The notes under the pieces: model-generated
Database searches by the model: none
Told to the model about the DNA's origin: nothing
What the model saw: only the letters and a program-made list of their open reading frames with translations
Position numbers and translations under genes: made by a program
Shown here: piece after piece, positions 53,775 through 62,701 of the stretch
Numbering within the stretch: the stretch's first letter is position 1
Layout: each line of letters starts with the position of its first letter
DNA from: Paraflavitalea sp. CAU 1676
GTDB taxonomy: Bacteria; Bacteroidota; Bacteroidia; Chitinophagales; Chitinophagaceae
Length of the DNA stretch: 64,000 nt
Assembly: GCF_029223285.1 (NCBI RefSeq)
Contig: NZ_JARHUJ010000005.1
Location: forward strand, 248,001-312,000
Direction of reading: 5' to 3'

Positions 53775-55211
53775 ATGTTTATTTCTGCTGACCCATTGCG
53801 CATTCTGGTTGTGGACGACGATGAAGACGATTTCTTTCTGACCAACAGTATCATCAAAGATATCAACGGAGGGAACTTCATCGTAGACTGGTGTTACAAA
53901 TACCAGGAGGCATTGGATCATATCTGCCATAAACGGTACGATCTCTATTTCATAGATTATTTCCTGGGTGCTAAAACGGGGCTCGATCTGTTGCGGGAAG
54001 CCGTAGAGCGCGATTGCGAGGCCCCGATGATCCTGCTGACAGGAAAGGGCAACCATGCGGTGGATATTGAAGCCATGCGCGTTGGTGCAGCCGATTACCT
54101 GATCAAGTCGGAGCTGACCACGGAAAAAATGGAGCGCTGCATCCGCTATACGCTGGAGAAAGCTCGCTCCCTGAAGGCGCTGCGCGATAATGAACAGAAA
54201 TACCGGAATATCTTTGAGCGATCGAAAGACGCCATATTCCTGGCCGATACACAGCTACGGTTCTTTGCCGTCAATGCAGCGACTGCCTTGTTGCTGGGGT
54301 ACACCGCCGAAGAACTGACGGACATGAGTTTTTACGACCTCATGATCGAAAAGGTTGACGCTGAAACCCTGAAGCTATTACTGCAAACAGGCGAGCTGGA
54401 TGATGTGGAGACCGACCTGCTCAACAGAGACAACGAAGAGCGTACCTGCATCTTCTCGGCCACGATGATCGAGCGGCCCGACGGTTCGCAGTATGTACAG
54501 GGCATCCTGCATGATATAACAGGCCTGCGCAAGGCCGAGAAGACGGTGCTGATGGCCGAAAAGCTGGCCGCCACCGGCCGGCTCGCACGCACGCTGGCCC
54601 ATGAGATCAGGAACCCACTGACGAATATCCACCTTTCACTGGATCACCTGCGGGTAGCAGAGATCGATGAGTCGCAGGAAAATTATTACGGCATCATCCA
54701 ACGCAATGCAAAACGTATTGGCGCCATCATCTCCGAACTGCTCGATACAGCCCGCCCTTCCGAAATGATGTTGCGGCCAACCTCCTTACAGGATATCCTG
54801 GATGAAAGCATTACGGCAGCCATGGACCGCATCGTACTCAAGAACATCAAATTGCAGATCCGTTATCCAGATGATATACTGGTCATTGCAGCCGACAAGG
54901 ATAAACTGAAGATCGCCTTCCTCAATATCATCATCAATGCCGTAGAAGCGATGGAGGAAGAAGTAGGCAGACTTACGGTGGCCATGGTGGCCGATGGCAA
55001 TGCCTGTGAAGTACGCATCACGGATAATGGATCGGGTATTACGGAAGATAACCTGGAACGTTTGTTCGAACCTTATTTTACCTCCAAACGCAATGGGTTG
55101 GGCCTGGGCCTTGCCGCTACCCTCAATATATTGCAGGCCCACAATGCCGAGGTAGATGTGCATTCGGTGGTGGGCAGCGGCACCACCTTCGTGATCTCTT
55201 TTAAAGCATAA
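53775..55211 (+). CDS. Receiver-PAS-histidine kinase (NtrB-like output)
   Basis: A 478-residue soluble kinase. The N-terminal receiver (about 8-125) has DDDEDD and phosphoacceptor Asp61 (FIDYFLGAKTG). A PAS domain (about 140-255) follows, then an NtrB-type H-box LARTLAHEIRNPLTNIHLSL (His276) and HATPase motifs ITDNGSGI and GLGLGLAATL. An N-terminal receiver makes it a phosphorelay input kinase. The NtrB-like H-box fits the adjacent NtrC-type regulator as partner (inference). Confidence 0.93.
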   Translation: MFISADPLRILVVDDDEDDFFLTNSIIKDINGGNFIVDWCYKYQEALDHICHKRYDLYFIDYFLGAKTGLDLLREAVERDCEAPMILLTGKGNHAVDIEAMRVGAADYLIKSELTTEKMERCIRYTLEKARSLKALRDNEQKYRNIFERSKDAIFLADTQLRFFAVNAATALLLGYTAEELTDMSFYDLMIEKVDAETLKLLLQTGELDDVETDLLNRDNEERTCIFSATMIERPDGSQYVQGILHDITGLRKAEKTVLMAEKLAATGRLARTLAHEIRNPLTNIHLSLDHLRVAEIDESQENYYGIIQRNAKRIGAIISELLDTARPSEMMLRPTSLQDILDESITAAMDRIVLKNIKLQIRYPDDILVIAADKDKLKIAFLNIIINAVEAMEEEVGRLTVAMVADGNACEVRITDNGSGITEDNLERLFEPYFTSKRNGLGLGLAATLNILQAHNAEVDVHSVVGSGTTFVISFKA

Positions 55212-55235
55212 GTTATTAAGCACCTATAGAACTAA

Positions 55236-55272
55236 AATGGCCTGGTGGAAATTCCACCAGGCCATTTTAATT
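55236..55272. terminator. Strong bidirectional terminator
   Basis: A 16-bp perfect stem (55236-55251 with 55255-55270) and a tight 3-nt loop with A/T ends. It lies between the sigma-54 operon and the convergent outer-membrane protein gene. Confidence 0.9.
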
Positions 55273-55292
55273 GTGGGATCCGGATCGTTTGA

Positions 55293-55958
55293 TCAGAAAC
55301 CTATGCCAATGTAAAAAGTGAAGGCGCTGTTCTTGGAATTCTTTGTTGCCTGGCCGGCTACGCCGCCATCGCCAATTTCGTTGAGGCCATAGTTATACCG
55401 GGCACCCAGGGTGAAATTCTCGATGTCGAACCCAATACCGCCCACGAGACCATAATCGAAGCGTTTGAAATTGTCGGTATCGAGGTCGGCGATGTCATCG
55501 ACTTCCCCGTCTTCCGCATTGAGGCGCTTGATATTGGCCGATGTAAGGAGACTCACGTAGGGACCTGCATGGATGTTGAAGTTATTACCCAGGTTAACCA
55601 CCGCCAATACCGGCAGCTCAACATAATTGAGGTTGAAGCGGTATTCACCTTCGCCAAACAGGTTGTCGTATTTGATCTTGGCGCCTTTGCTGCTGTACAA
55701 AAGTTCGGGTTGTACAGAGAATCCTTTGGTAACCGGTATCTTGGCAAACACGCCCACGTTTACGCCGACTTTCATATTCTCGTCTTCCACATCATCGACA
55801 TACAGGTTACTGAGGTTTACGCCCCCTTTAATGCCGAATTTTGGCTGAAGCGACTTCTCCGTGGTAGTTTGTTGCTGCTGCGCCATGGCGGCACTCAATG
55901 TGCCTGTAAATGCTGCTAATAACAGTATTCGTTTTAAGCTGCTGGTTGCATTTTTCAT
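55293..55958 (-). CDS. PorT-like outer-membrane beta-barrel protein
   Basis: A 221-residue protein with a Sec signal peptide (ending AMAQ) and an eight-strand-type barrel: KFGIKGGVNLSNLY, FSVQPELLYSSKGAK, LNYVELPVLAVVN and ending AFTFYIGIGF. This is the PF13568 (outer-membrane barrel, PorT-related) pattern. Function unknown; such proteins are highly paralogous in the phylum. It is monocistronic with a strong terminator. Confidence 0.9.
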   Translation of the reverse strand: MKNATSSLKRILLLAAFTGTLSAAMAQQQQTTTEKSLQPKFGIKGGVNLSNLYVDDVEDENMKVGVNVGVFAKIPVTKGFSVQPELLYSSKGAKIKYDNLFGEGEYRFNLNYVELPVLAVVNLGNNFNIHAGPYVSLLTSANIKRLNAEDGEVDDIADLDTDNFKRFDYGLVGGIGFDIENFTLGARYNYGLNEIGDGGVAGQATKNSKNSAFTFYIGIGF

Positions 55959-56255
55959 GTTGTTCTTTTTTCGTTTTCAATCAAGTTTTTTTATTTGTGC
56001 TATTCCCTTCAGGCGATACGGCCGCTGTTGCTTTTTCTACAAGGGGTACGCGCCTGTGTGCTGTTAATCTTTAATCAATTCATATTCCTCCTGTAGTAAC
56101 TGTGGAATAAAGGCAGAATTGCCCTGGTTTGTGTAGTGGTATCTACAGTGAATCATCATTTTATGCCAAAGCTGCTGCAAATGGTCGCTGGGGGCTGGCT
56201 GTTGTGAGGAAGGGCGGCAGCATTTTTATGGTGGTATGTTCAAAAACCAATTGTT
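55959..56255. other. Intergenic region between divergent genes
   Basis: About 300 bp between the barrel gene and ku. T-rich immediately ahead of the leftward gene; otherwise no ORF, hairpin or repeat is evident. Confidence 0.4.
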
Positions 56256-57029
56256 ATGCGTGCAATATGGAGTGGTACCATCGGCTTTGGGCTGGTGAAC
56301 ATACCGATCAAATTATACAGCGCGATCCAGGAAAGCGATCTCGACCTGGATATGCTGGATAAGAAAGACCATGCGAACATTAAATTCCAACGGGTCAATG
56401 AGAAGTCGGGCAAAGTAGTGCCCTGGGCCAACATCGTGAAGGCCTATAACCTCGATGGGCGTTATGTGGTGTTGACCGATGATGATTTTAAAAAAGCAGC
56501 GCCCGAGAAAACGAAGAATATCGATATCATGGCCTTTGTGGAGGAGTCGGCCGTGGACGCGATGTTGTATGAAACGCCTTATTACATCGAGCCCGATAAG
56601 TCGGGCGCCAGGGCCTATGCTTTATTGTGGAGTGCATTGAAGAAGACCGGTCAGGCGGGATTGGGCAGCTTTGTTTTGCGCAGCAAGGAAAGTCTGTGTT
56701 TGATCAGGGCAGGGGAGGAAGTGCTGGTATTGCAGAAGATCAGGTTCGCAGAGGAAGTGCGTCGGCCCAAAGACCTCAACATACCCAAGCTCACGAGCAA
56801 GCCCACCGAATTGAAGATGGCATTGTCGCTGATCGATCAGCTTACCGAAGAGTTTGATATTTCGGCCTATAAAGATACGTATGCCGATAAGCTGATGAAG
56901 CTGATCAAGGCCAAGGCGAAGGGTCGCAAGGTGGCTGCACCTCATATGAAGGTGGTGCACTCGCGTGCCAAAGACCTGATGTCGCAACTGAAGGCCAGCC
57001 TGGAAACGAAGAAACGGAAGGCGTCGTAG
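56256..57029 (+). CDS. ku: Bacterial Ku protein (non-homologous end joining)
   Basis: Binds DNA double-strand ends and recruits LigD. It is 257 residues with the typical start MRAIWSGTIGFGLVNIPIKLYSA, the ring-forming core (ARAYALLWSALKKTGQAGLG), and a basic Lys-rich C-terminal tail (KAKAKGRKVAAPHMK) that in other Ku proteins binds DNA. A polymerase-domain gene lies 123 nt downstream. Confidence 0.97.
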   Translation: MRAIWSGTIGFGLVNIPIKLYSAIQESDLDLDMLDKKDHANIKFQRVNEKSGKVVPWANIVKAYNLDGRYVVLTDDDFKKAAPEKTKNIDIMAFVEESAVDAMLYETPYYIEPDKSGARAYALLWSALKKTGQAGLGSFVLRSKESLCLIRAGEEVLVLQKIRFAEEVRRPKDLNIPKLTSKPTELKMALSLIDQLTEEFDISAYKDTYADKLMKLIKAKAKGRKVAAPHMKVVHSRAKDLMSQLKASLETKKRKAS

Positions 57030-57152
57030 AGACCTGGTCTTATGCGCTGTCCAATAGTGGGGGCCTGCTCCATTGCTGGTAGTGGCGCTCACTCCGTACC
57101 GCACGGCCCGATTGCTGTGGGGGTTAAAGTATATCAAGCTTAAATGTGTTGT

Positions 57153-58076
57153 ATGGCAGTAAAAGAAGTTAAAGATAGTATCGTCACTATCAACCGGCGG
57201 TCGCTCAAGCTGACCAATTTGTCGAAGATCTATTTTCCGGAAGAACAGATCACCAAGGGGGATGTGATCGCGTATTATGAATCTATGGCCGATGTGATCC
57301 TTCCATACCTGAAGAACCGGCCGCTGTCGCTGAAACGGAATCCCAATGGCATCACCGATAAAGGGTTCTATCATAAAGACGCGGCAGAGGACGGGCCGGA
57401 CTGGTTGAAGTCGTACGATGTGTTTGCGGAGTCTTCACAAAAAACAGTGAACTACATCGTCTGTAACGATAAAGCCACTTTATTGTACCTGGCCAACCTG
57501 GGTTGCATCGAAATGAACCCCTGGAATTCGACAACGCGCTCACCCGACAAACCTACTTACCTCATGATCGATATCGATCCGTCGGATAAAAATACCTTCG
57601 ATCAGGTCGTGTCGGTGGCGCAGGCGGTACAGGAAGTACTGAACCGGGCAGGGGCGGTGAGCTACTGCAAAACCTCGGGCGCTACCGGACTGCATGTGTA
57701 CGTTCCATTGAACGCCCGCTATACCTATGAAATGGCGAGAGAGTTTGCGCACATCGTAGCAACGCTGGTGCAGGAGCAGTTGCCCGGTATCACATCGCTT
57801 GAACGATCTTTAAAGAAACGGGGACCTAAGATCTACGTAGATTACCTGCAAAATTCGAAAGGGCAAACGCTGGCATCTGCCTATAGCTTGCGGCCGGTGC
57901 CGGCTGCATCGGTATCTACACCTTTATTGTGGAAAGAAGTAAAGAGCGGATTGCATCCTTCGCAGTTTACCATCTACAATATTGCGAAGCGGGTGAAGAA
58001 GCTGGGCGATTTGTTCTATATGGTGCTGAAGGACGGAAACAACCTGAAAGGCTGCCTGAAGAATCTTGGATATTAA
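57153..58076 (+). CDS. Stand-alone LigD-type polymerase (PolDom) protein
   Basis: A 307-residue archaeo-eukaryotic primase-type polymerase (ATG 57153; ATG 57144 adds three residues). The metal site is MIDIDPSDK (DxD), with SGATGLHVYVPL supplying the conserved His, and later GPKIYVDYLQNSKGQTLASAYS. This matches the LigD polymerase domain, which fills ends during NHEJ, but no ligase or phosphoesterase domain is fused or adjacent. It follows ku on the same strand. A separate ATP-dependent ligase is expected elsewhere. Confidence 0.92.
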   Translation: MAVKEVKDSIVTINRRSLKLTNLSKIYFPEEQITKGDVIAYYESMADVILPYLKNRPLSLKRNPNGITDKGFYHKDAAEDGPDWLKSYDVFAESSQKTVNYIVCNDKATLLYLANLGCIEMNPWNSTTRSPDKPTYLMIDIDPSDKNTFDQVVSVAQAVQEVLNRAGAVSYCKTSGATGLHVYVPLNARYTYEMAREFAHIVATLVQEQLPGITSLERSLKKRGPKIYVDYLQNSKGQTLASAYSLRPVPAASVSTPLLWKEVKSGLHPSQFTIYNIAKRVKKLGDLFYMVLKDGNNLKGCLKNLGY

Positions 58077-58101
58077 AAGAGCTTCATAAACGGATATGAT
58101 G

Positions 58102-58130
58102 AAAGGGAAACTTGGCGGTTTCCCTTTTTT
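58102..58130. terminator. Terminator after the NHEJ genes
   Basis: A 10-bp perfect stem (58102-58111 with 58118-58127), a 6-nt loop and a T-run, 26 nt after the polymerase gene stop. Its right edge touches the stop codon of the convergent membrane-protein gene. Confidence 0.8.
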
Positions 58131-58416
58131 AGGTAACGATCTTATTGCTTTTCTGGTGCATGATGTAAAAGAGTAATCCACCCATCACAGGGACGGAGAC
58201 CGTTAGGATGAGCCAGAACATTTTCTGGTAATACTTCAGATCGGGGGCAGAGATCACGTCCCAGATGGCCCATAACCAAAAGATGCCTGCCAGCAGGAAA
58301 CCTGCATACATGATATAGGTGCCCATTTCAAAGCGTGGCATGGCCACGAGACCGATTAGTATCAAAACGGTCCCTATCATCGCCAGTATGAAAGCCGGGC
58401 GGGTTAGATTTTTCAT
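58129..58416 (-). CDS. Small PLDc_N-like membrane protein
   Basis: A 95-residue protein (ATG 58416) with three membrane helices (about residues 8-26, 35-53, 66-85). The third, FWLILTVSVPVMGGLLFYI, resembles the phospholipase D N-terminal (PLDc_N) hairpin found as stand-alone small proteins. Function unknown. It lies 29 nt downstream of the FAD oxidoreductase gene on the same strand. Confidence 0.7.
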   Translation of the reverse strand: MKNLTRPAFILAMIGTVLILIGLVAMPRFEMGTYIMYAGFLLAGIFWLWAIWDVISAPDLKYYQKMFWLILTVSVPVMGGLLFYIMHQKSNKIVT

Positions 58417-58445
58417 ATCCTTCGTTTGGAGTATGGTTACCAAAC

Positions 58446-59666
58446 CTATGCCACCCCGGCTCCTTTGCGGTCGAATTGAAAGAGCTGGCTGTTGCCGTTT
58501 TTGCGGCCTGATAATAAATCGCTGATGATCTGTGCGGCAATGAGGCTGAAGGTGATGCCGTTGCCGCCAAACCCCAGGGCAAACCAGGTATGTGGCCGCT
58601 CGGGTATGGTGCCGATCAGGGGCAAACCATCTTTTGTACTGGCAAAGGTACCTGCCCAGGCGAAGTCCGTACGCAAGGGTATCTGGGGAAAGAGCCGGGT
58701 GAAAGAGCTTTCGAGTTGTTGTGTTTTGCGGGCAATATTGGCATCGCGCCGGTTGGGGTTGTAGAACGCATCGTCCTTACCGCCCACGAGTATACGTTGA
58801 TCGGCCGAGGCGCGGATATACAAATAGGGATTGGCCGTTTCCCAGATCAGCGCGTTCTCGTGCCAGAACTCTTTGGCGAAGAAGGGTTCGCTGATGATGG
58901 CATAGGTGGAGTGCAATCGCTCAATTTTTTTCGGCAGATATTGCTGCGATTCGTAGCCGCAGGCGATGATGAGTTTCTTTGCGGTGATCTTTGATCCCCA
59001 TTCCGTTTGCAGGGTTACGCCGTGGTCTTCGTATTCCACCTGGGTCACCATGGTATTGTCGTACACGATCGCACCTTTATCCTGTGCGTGCTTGAGCAGG
59101 GCGTGCGTGAGTTCGTAGGCTTCTGTAATGGCGCCGTCGGCCGAGAGCAGGCCGCCCGGTTTGGAGAAGCCGAAAAGACGGGTGATGTCGTCGTTGCTGA
59201 GCAGCTGCAGGTTGAAGCCTGCCCGTTTGCGCAGAAAGTATTCCTTTTCGAGTTCTTTGACGTGGTTGTTGTAAGAGGCGAACTGGAAACTGGGACGCAG
59301 GATAAAGCTGGGCTGCGCCGGCAGCTGTTTGCATATCTCATGCAGGTCGTAGATGGCCTGCCTGCACAGCAGGTAGCTGAGCACGGCGTTCTTTTCGCCC
59401 ACGAGGCCGATAAGTTTGTGCAAGGGTGTGTCGATCTCGTATTGAAGCAGGGAAGTGCTGGCAGCGGTGCTGCCGGTGCCGGCGTGCCGCCGGTCGACGA
59501 TCACAGGTTGAATGCCTTGTTGTATAAGGTGCCACCCGATGAGGGCGCCTGTAATGCCTGCGCCGATGATGGCCACATCGGCTTTAATGTCTTTCCGGAT
59601 GGATGGATAAATGTGGGCCAGCCCATGCCGTAATAACGCGTATGGTTTATCGGAGCGAAGGTGCAT
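58446..59666 (-). CDS. FAD-dependent oxidoreductase (DAO family)
   Basis: A 406-residue flavoprotein (ATG 59666; the open frame continues to 59975 but only as antisense of the YihY gene). The Rossmann motif ADVAIIGAGITGALIGWHL, a catalytic-domain GSTAASTSLLQYE, and the C-terminal FAD-binding LPLIGTIPERPHTWFALGFGGNGITFS are typical of D-amino-acid-oxidase/glycine-oxidase-like enzymes. It lacks the C-terminal Rieske domain seen in some relatives. Substrate unknown; probably an amino compound. Confidence 0.9.
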   Translation of the reverse strand: MHLRSDKPYALLRHGLAHIYPSIRKDIKADVAIIGAGITGALIGWHLIQQGIQPVIVDRRHAGTGSTAASTSLLQYEIDTPLHKLIGLVGEKNAVLSYLLCRQAIYDLHEICKQLPAQPSFILRPSFQFASYNNHVKELEKEYFLRKRAGFNLQLLSNDDITRLFGFSKPGGLLSADGAITEAYELTHALLKHAQDKGAIVYDNTMVTQVEYEDHGVTLQTEWGSKITAKKLIIACGYESQQYLPKKIERLHSTYAIISEPFFAKEFWHENALIWETANPYLYIRASADQRILVGGKDDAFYNPNRRDANIARKTQQLESSFTRLFPQIPLRTDFAWAGTFASTKDGLPLIGTIPERPHTWFALGFGGNGITFSLIAAQIISDLLSGRKNGNSQLFQFDRKGAGVA

Positions 59667-59680
59667 TGTATTCAGTTGTT

Positions 59681-60604
59681 TTATGTATCGAGATACGATG
59701 GGGGAATCTCCTTGGCTTCCTGCTTCACCACAAAGACGGCGGTGTCTTTGGGTTTGATGCCCGATCCGGCTTCTACGGCGTAACACTTGGTGTATTCGGC
59801 CCCGAAGTAGAGTATTACCGATGAGTAATACACCCAGAGCAGAATGATGACGATGGTAGCGGCGGCCCCATACGTAACACCCACATTGGAACGGCTGATG
59901 TAGAAGCTGATGAGGAATTTTCCTCCCATAAAAAGGATAGCGGTAAAGAGTGAGCCTTTGATCACATCCCGCCAATGAATGGTGGCGTCGGGAAGTACTT
60001 TGAAAATGATGGCGAACAGAACGGTGATCACGGCAATCACGATGATGATGTTCAGTATATAAAAGAGCACAATGATGTCTTCGGAAAAGAACCGCTGCAG
60101 AAAACCACTGAGGGCATCGAGCGCCGTGCTGATGAGCAATGACACGAGCATGATGAATCCCATACCCACCACCAGCGAAAAGGAGAGCAGGCGGTTGATG
60201 ATGAACTTGAGCCAGCCTTTCTGTGGCTTCGCTTTGATAGACCAGATACGATTCACCGAATCCTGTATTTCGGTAAACACCCCGCTGGCGCCAAAGAGCA
60301 GCATAATGATGCCGATAACGAGGCCGGTGGTCTTGAACTGCGAGTATTCAATGTTCTTGATGATCTCCTGGAGCTGTACGGCTGCGCTGCTGCCGATAAA
60401 TCCCTTTACCTGTTCATACACCCTGCCTTGCACGGCATCACGGCCCAGAAAGATGCCCACGAGCGAGATGATAATGATGAGTATGGGGCCAATAGAGAAT
60501 ACAGTGTAGTAGGAAAGAGATGCACTTAGCTTGAAGCCATTGTCTTCGATGAAGGCGAGGGCTGCTTTCTTGAGTATCCTGAAAAATGAGCTGACGTGCT
60601 TCAT
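59681..60604 (-). CDS. YihY/BrkB-family membrane protein
   Basis: A 307-residue inner-membrane protein (ATG 60604 gives MKHVSSFFRILKKAALAFIEDNG; the longer frame is unsupported) with six predicted helices. Family hallmarks: LSASLSYYTVFSIGPILIII, LFGASGVFTEIQDSVNRIW and YGAAATIVIILLWVYYSSVILYFGAEYTK (motif split across two helices). YihY proteins are often misnamed ribonuclease BN; their function is not established. It is 14 nt upstream of the oxidoreductase gene. Confidence 0.92.
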   Translation of the reverse strand: MKHVSSFFRILKKAALAFIEDNGFKLSASLSYYTVFSIGPILIIIISLVGIFLGRDAVQGRVYEQVKGFIGSSAAVQLQEIIKNIEYSQFKTTGLVIGIIMLLFGASGVFTEIQDSVNRIWSIKAKPQKGWLKFIINRLLSFSLVVGMGFIMLVSLLISTALDALSGFLQRFFSEDIIVLFYILNIIIVIAVITVLFAIIFKVLPDATIHWRDVIKGSLFTAILFMGGKFLISFYISRSNVGVTYGAAATIVIILLWVYYSSVILYFGAEYTKCYAVEAGSGIKPKDTAVFVVKQEAKEIPPSYLDT

Positions 60605-60770
60605 AAGTATATGTGGAAAAGAAGCATGCCGTGTAAAGAATTGACCTTTGAAGGAATGTAAATAGTCAACAATTGAACATTCGTGGGGAAAAGCATCTAC
60701 AGAACTAAGAAATGTGTTACCAGGCGCCGAAGGGCGTGAGATTTTTATAGGTATTGGTAAACATTTCAAC

Positions 60771-60917
60771 ATGAGGAGTATCTTATATCTTATCGCTGTA
60801 ATCCTTGTGATAGGTTGGATCCTGGGGTTCTTCGTATACAGTGCCTCCGGGCTTATCCATATTCTGATCGTACTGGCGGTGATTTCATTATTGCTCGGTT
60901 TGATCAGAGCCAATTGA
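60771..60917 (+). CDS. lmo0937-family small membrane protein (DUF5670-like)
   Basis: A 48-residue protein (ATG 60771) starting MRSILYLIAVILVIGWILGF and ending LLLGLIRAN: two membrane helices around a short polar turn. This matches the lmo0937 family, widespread small membrane proteins of unknown function, often stress-linked. The longer open frame from 60714 reads through non-coding sequence. A terminator follows. Confidence 0.85.
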   Translation: MRSILYLIAVILVIGWILGFFVYSASGLIHILIVLAVISLLLGLIRAN

Positions 60918-60949
60918 CAATTATTAAAGGGTAACACAGACACTACACC

Positions 60950-61008
60950 ATGAGGTTGTTTCCCCGCCGGTAGTTGACCGGCTGGTTGAAACAACCTCAT
61001 TTATTATT
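60950..61008. terminator. Hairpin terminator between convergent small genes
   Basis: A 12-bp stem (60950-60961 with 60989-61000) with an inner GCCGGT/ACCGGC pairing and T-rich sequence following. It partly overlaps the stop of the leftward gene at 60997. Confidence 0.75.
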
Positions 61009-61290
61009 TCTTAAGGGGAATACAGGCGCGTTCACTAAGGTGCCTTTAAGGCCATCGATAGTTTCAATGATGCTGATCACGGCATTTTGGCCGGGGCGCG
61101 AAAGGCCTTCAAACTGGAAGGTGTTGATGATCCGGTAGGCGCCAGGCGGATAAACCTGTTGGGAGTGTTGGGCGCGCAGACCTTTTGCCACTCTCTTAAA
61201 GCTTTCGGTGTAACCTCCTGTCCTGATCTTATTCAGGCAGTTCGTGAGGCTCTTCAAATAGGGTAATTGATTGGATTGATCCTTAAGCAT
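60997..61290 (-). CDS. Small conserved hypothetical protein
   Basis: A 97-residue cytoplasmic protein. The C-terminal half, FQFEGLSRPGQNAVISIIET followed by DGLKGTLVNA, matches small Bacteroidota proteins often carrying the name 'phosphoribosylpyrophosphate synthetase', an annotation with no visible sequence basis (no PRPP loop is present). Treat as function unknown. It is convergent with the lmo0937-like gene. Confidence 0.7.
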   Translation of the reverse strand: MLKDQSNQLPYLKSLTNCLNKIRTGGYTESFKRVAKGLRAQHSQQVYPPGAYRIINTFQFEGLSRPGQNAVISIIETIDGLKGTLVNAPVFPLRNNK

Positions 61291-61605
61291 TTTCGCTTTT
61301 AGGAATGGTATAAAAAAATATTGCCATCTGTTTTTGGATGGCGGAAGTAGAGAAATGTCAACAGAATGAGGAACACCCGGTGGATGGAGTGCGCGATCGG
61401 GTGGGATGCACGGAACGGCTTTGAGAGATGCTTTACGGGCATCATTGGCTGGGTTTGAGGTAGCGTGGGGGTGATAGGCTGAGCTTCCTGTTGGGGCTGG
61501 GAAAGGCTTTTAAAGACGGTAATGGCTTGTGCAGGTGAGGAGCGGGCAAAAAGAAAGGCCGGTAGAAACCAGCCCTTGTAAAGTCCAATGTGCCTTATGA
61601 AAAAC
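61291..61605. other. Intergenic region, 315 bp
   Basis: Contains the promoter side of the small hypothetical gene and, at 61554-61577, the probable terminator of the DUF4142 gene. No ORF or repeat is evident otherwise; a short GCCATC/GATGGC hairpin lies near 61322-61341. Confidence 0.4.
61551..61577 (-). terminator. Probable terminator of the DUF4142 gene
   Basis: An imperfect stem (61554-61562 with 61569-61577) and a 6-nt loop. On the reverse strand a T-rich run follows. It lies about 30 nt after the gene stop. Confidence 0.4.
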
Positions 61606-62181
61606 TTATTTTTTAACCCTTGAGTTGATTGCCATTAACTTGTCGTGGTGGGTGCGGATAACAGGGAGCACCTTGGTGATCCAGGCCTTGATGTCTTCAT
61701 CTTTCGAGTTGTTCAATTCCTTTTCGTAATCACTGATCGTCTTTTCGTGTTTATCCATCAGTGCCTTCACCCAGTTCTTGTTGAAGTCTGCCGGCTGATC
61801 GTCGCTCAGGTCTTTGATCTGTTCTTTTGTTTTATCAGGCTCGTCCGTAGGAATGCTGATGGCCTTATTGGTGGCCAGCGTTCTCAGGTCGTTCAGTGCG
61901 GCAGTGTGGTCGGCTTCCAGCGACTTTGCGATGTCTTTGATCTCTTTGTCGGAGGATTTTTCGATCGCGAGCTGGGCCAGTTTCACTTCTGCAATATTGC
62001 CCGAAACGGCATCTACTACAAAGGCAGCCTTGTCTTCTGATGAGTCTGTCTTGAATTTATCCTCATTCTTTTCTTCTGCTACTTCTTTGCTTTCTTCAGG
62101 TTTTGATTCGTCCTGACAAGCTACTATCAAACTACCTGCCAGCATCAGAAGGAGTGTCCATTTGTGCATGTACTTTTTCAT
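61606..62181 (-). CDS. DUF4142 lipoprotein
   Basis: A 191-residue lipoprotein (signal ending SLIVAC, Cys22), then an acidic Glu/Lys-rich linker (about residues 24-50) and a helical ferritin-like DUF4142 domain (AAFVVDAVSGNIAEVKLAQLA, LEADHTAALNDL). DUF4142 proteins are periplasmic, often stress-induced and of unknown function. The neighbouring upstream gene encodes a DUF2383 four-helix protein, a frequent companion. Confidence 0.9.
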   Translation of the reverse strand: MKKYMHKWTLLLMLAGSLIVACQDESKPEESKEVAEEKNEDKFKTDSSEDKAAFVVDAVSGNIAEVKLAQLAIEKSSDKEIKDIAKSLEADHTAALNDLRTLATNKAISIPTDEPDKTKEQIKDLSDDQPADFNKNWVKALMDKHEKTISDYEKELNNSKDEDIKAWITKVLPVIRTHHDKLMAINSRVKK

Positions 62182-62230
62182 GTGTGGTTTATTTTACTGC
62201 TTGATTTGATCTCTTGTGGGTATTTCGTTG

Positions 62231-62701
62231 CTATTTATTCGCAGCCTGCATATCGCGCTGCCTTTTAATAAGGTCATGTGATTCTTTCAGGGATGCCTGT
62301 TGCTTTACAATAAGCTGGCGCACATCCGCATCCATGGTGGATTCCGATTCTAGTGCTTCCTTATAAGCTTTTTGTGCAGCATCTTCCCCGAATTCGCAGG
62401 CGGCCAGCACTGATTTGCGGTCCTTACCGGAGAATGTTGCTTTTACGCCCATCCACGCCCGGTATATCTTACCCGAGTTGGTGGTGCTGTTGGTATCGGC
62501 CCCGCCACCTTGTTTTTGCACTTCCTGTACCAGCTCGGCTTTGGCCTGGCGGCTTTGGTCGGCCATACGACGGAAGAGTGTACGGAGGTCGGCATCGATA
62601 TCCTTGGTTTCATTGATGGCTTTTTCATAACCTTCTATGCGATCGTTATTGATGCGAACAAGGTCATTCAGCACTTCTATCAGTTCTTCATTGTGTTGCA
62701 T
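62231..62701 (-). CDS. PA2169-family four-helix-bundle protein (DUF2383)
   Basis: A 156-residue cytoplasmic protein of the ferritin-like superfamily: IEVLNDLVRINNDRIEGYEKA (helix 1), LRTLFRRMADQSRQAKAEL (helix 2), and later ACEFGEDAAQKAYKEAL with ADVRQLIVKQQASLKESHDL. The Glu/His ligands of true ferritins are only partly present. It is named PA2169/DUF2383; function unknown. It is 49 nt upstream of the DUF4142 gene on the same strand, probably co-transcribed. Confidence 0.9.
   Translation of the reverse strand: MQHNEELIEVLNDLVRINNDRIEGYEKAINETKDIDADLRTLFRRMADQSRQAKAELVQEVQKQGGGADTNSTTNSGKIYRAWMGVKATFSGKDRKSVLAACEFGEDAAQKAYKEALESESTMDADVRQLIVKQQASLKESHDLIKRQRDMQAANK

Noticed and set aside
59667-59975. 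N-terminal extension of the FAD oxidoreductase
   Set aside because: This stretch lies within the YihY gene in another frame; the flavoprotein fold begins properly at ATG 59666.
60605-61000. N-terminal extension of YihY
   Set aside because: It would overlap the lmo0937-like gene and a terminator; family members begin at the Met at 60604.
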